From contig JACPVK010000347.1 in the NCBI GenBank assembly GCA_016191795.1, forward strand, positions 1 through 7,810: a DNA stretch of 7,810 nt. The letters are read 5' to 3'. The stretch comes from Gammaproteobacteria bacterium. Its GTDB lineage: Bacteria; Pseudomonadota; Gammaproteobacteria; SZUA-229. This document shows, one piece after another, positions 7,030 to 7,810 of the stretch (within the stretch, counting starts at the first letter, position 1; every line of letters begins with the position of its first letter). The notes under the pieces were generated by a model. It had not been told where the DNA came from. It saw only the letters and a list, made by a program, of their open reading frames with translations, and did no database searches. A program made the translations under genes and the position numbers.

Positions 7030-7231
7030 GAATTTTTATTTTGAGTTTTTCAACAAGCTGCTAAACTTTAATCGCTGCCTTGAATATCAAGCCGCGATTA
7101 TTTTTTAACTGGCAGGTGGCGTTGCTGGCAGGCTTAGTAAAAAATATAGCCTCCGTTGTTTTCTGCTGCTCTGTGCTTCTGCGTCATAAGCAATATCTTT
7201 TGCAAGCCAATAACAGCCTTACTCGACAAAC

Positions 7232-7240
7232 TGTTAGAAT
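7232..7240 (+). promoter_or_regulatory. Candidate extended -10 promoter for the MFS gene
   Basis: TG-T-TAGAAT fits an extended -10 box (TGNTATAAT) with one mismatch in the hexamer. No convincing -35 hexamer lies 16-18 bases upstream, which extended -10 promoters tolerate. Transcription would begin near 7247, leaving a leader of about 40 bases before the ATG at 7288. Confidence 0.35.
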
Positions 7241-7287
7241 GCTCTATCCCGATAACACGGCAAGTCAATCAAAACCGCCACCGCATT

Positions 7288-7810
7288 ATGTCTGAAACCC
7301 TGACACTCACACCCGCCAGAGAAAAAGGCCTGCTGCTGACCCTGGCAGGCATACAGTTCTGCCACATTCTGGATGTGATGATTATTATGCCGCTGGCACC
7401 GATGCTAATGCGCACCTTTACCTTTACGGCGGCGCAATTTGGTTTATTGATCTCGGCCTACACCTTTATGGCGGCCATATCGTCCATTCTGGCGGCAATG
7501 GTGATAGATCGATTTGACAGGCGTCAGGTGATCCTGAGTTTTTTTGCTGCTTTCATTGTCGCCACGGCATTATGTGCAATGGCTACCAGTTATCACATGC
7601 TGTTATTCATGCGCGGCCTCGCCGGTGTGTTTGGCGGTGTACTGGGTTCGCTGGTGCATGTGTTTATCGCCGATTGCATACCCTATGAGCGACGCGGCCA
7701 CGCCACCGGCAAAGTGACGGCCTCTTTTTCAGTGGCCGTTATTTTAGGTGTGCCGGGCAGTTTATTGCTGGTGAATCACATTCCGTTAATAGGCTGGCGT
7801 GCACCTTTTA
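7288..7810 (+). CDS. Major facilitator superfamily transporter, DHA1-like, 3' end outside the window
   Basis: The first 174 residues are visible and the frame is open to the window edge. They contain about five membrane helices and the start of a sixth. Helix 1 carries GIQFCHILDVMIIMPLAPM (21-39). The loop between helices 2 and 3 has the MFS motif A core DRFDRR (74-79). R109 in MRGLAG (108-113) is the helix 4 motif B arginine. Helix 5 has GVPG (154-157) within VAVILGVPGSLLL, resembling the antiporter motif C. These point to a proton-coupled exporter of the drug:H+ antiporter-1 group, but the substrate is unknown. The ATG is preceded by no clear Shine-Dalgarno sequence. The frame is open further upstream, but no ATG, GTG or TTG occurs between 7231 and 7287. 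It is divergent from the permease. Confidence 0.87.
   Translation, partial: MSETLTLTPAREKGLLLTLAGIQFCHILDVMIIMPLAPMLMRTFTFTAAQFGLLISAYTFMAAISSILAAMVIDRFDRRQVILSFFAAFIVATALCAMATSYHMLLFMRGLAGVFGGVLGSLVHVFIADCIPYERRGHATGKVTASFSVAVILGVPGSLLLVNHIPLIGWRAPF

Larger units (their letters stand above)
6840..7060. mobile_element. 221-bp MITE-like element with perfect TIRs and CTAA duplication
   Basis: The left end CAGCTTGTTGAAAAAC (6840-6855) is the exact reverse complement of 7045-7060, and the match continues past a one-base gap (TCAAAA). The element is directly flanked by CTAA on both sides (6836-6839 and 7061-7064), a probable 4-bp target-site duplication. No transposase is encoded, so it is a non-autonomous element. 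A 4-bp duplication of YTAR form is known for IS5-group transposons, but the terminal repeats were not matched to any named IS. The interior holds a second nested inverted repeat and a degenerate REP-like stretch. Confidence 0.75.
6619..7287. other. Divergent intergenic region with REP and MITE, no credible gene
   Basis: These 669 bases separate the minus-strand permease from the plus-strand MFS gene. From left to right they hold the permease leader and promoter, a REP palindrome, about 85 bases with nothing recognised, the MITE-like element, about 165 bases with only a very degenerate copy of the MITE arm (7169-7186), and an extended -10 box before the MFS gene. Short ORFs here are read through the repeats, with peptides such as TKRRKDAK, and are not supported as genes. 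Confidence 0.75.

Noticed and set aside
6799..7108. Short ORFs of 61-76 residues on both strands across the MITE
   Set aside because: Their peptides come from the inverted-repeat arms (RRKDAK and FAPSRLCVK type) and appear on both strands because the element is near-palindromic.
1..7810. CRISPR array, tRNA or rRNA gene
   Set aside because: No regularly spaced direct repeats, and no tRNA or rRNA signature noticed on either strand.

Overview
The window looks like a chromosomal segment of a gammaproteobacterium with roughly balanced GC (judged by eye). The evidence is a tamA-tamB pair encoding full-length TAM (translocation and assembly module) proteins close in size to the enteric ones, Gram-negative outer-membrane features, and a Pseudomonas-type REP palindrome between genes. 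I cannot name the genus.

Layout. Positions 1-222 are non-coding and packed with small hairpins. Positions 223-5702 (minus strand) carry tamB and tamA as a two-gene operon with tamA first, overlapping by ATGA. Positions 5703-5880 form a short leader with a perfect TATAAT box, an adjacent 10-bp palindrome and a tiny ORF whose stop overlaps the tamA start. Positions 5881-6618 (minus strand) encode a TauE/SafE-family membrane permease with a GTG start. Positions 6619-7287 are a 669-bp divergent intergenic region holding a REP element and a 221-bp MITE-like element with 16-bp perfect terminal inverted repeats and a CTAA target duplication. A major facilitator transporter starts at 7288 on the plus strand and runs off the right edge.

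Function. TamA is an Omp85-family outer-membrane barrel with periplasmic POTRA domains. TamB is an inner-membrane-anchored, periplasm-spanning beta-rich protein that docks on TamA. Together they are implicated in inserting some outer-membrane proteins and, for TamB and its relatives, in moving phospholipid to the outer membrane. The TauE/SafE permease and the MFS transporter are unrelated inner-membrane carriers with no visible functional link to TAM.

The genes belong to known families, and I did not find a convincing new multi-gene system. The most distinctive material is non-coding: the hairpin cluster downstream of tamB, the MITE with its nested degenerate REP-like segment, and the short ORF overlapping the tamA start.
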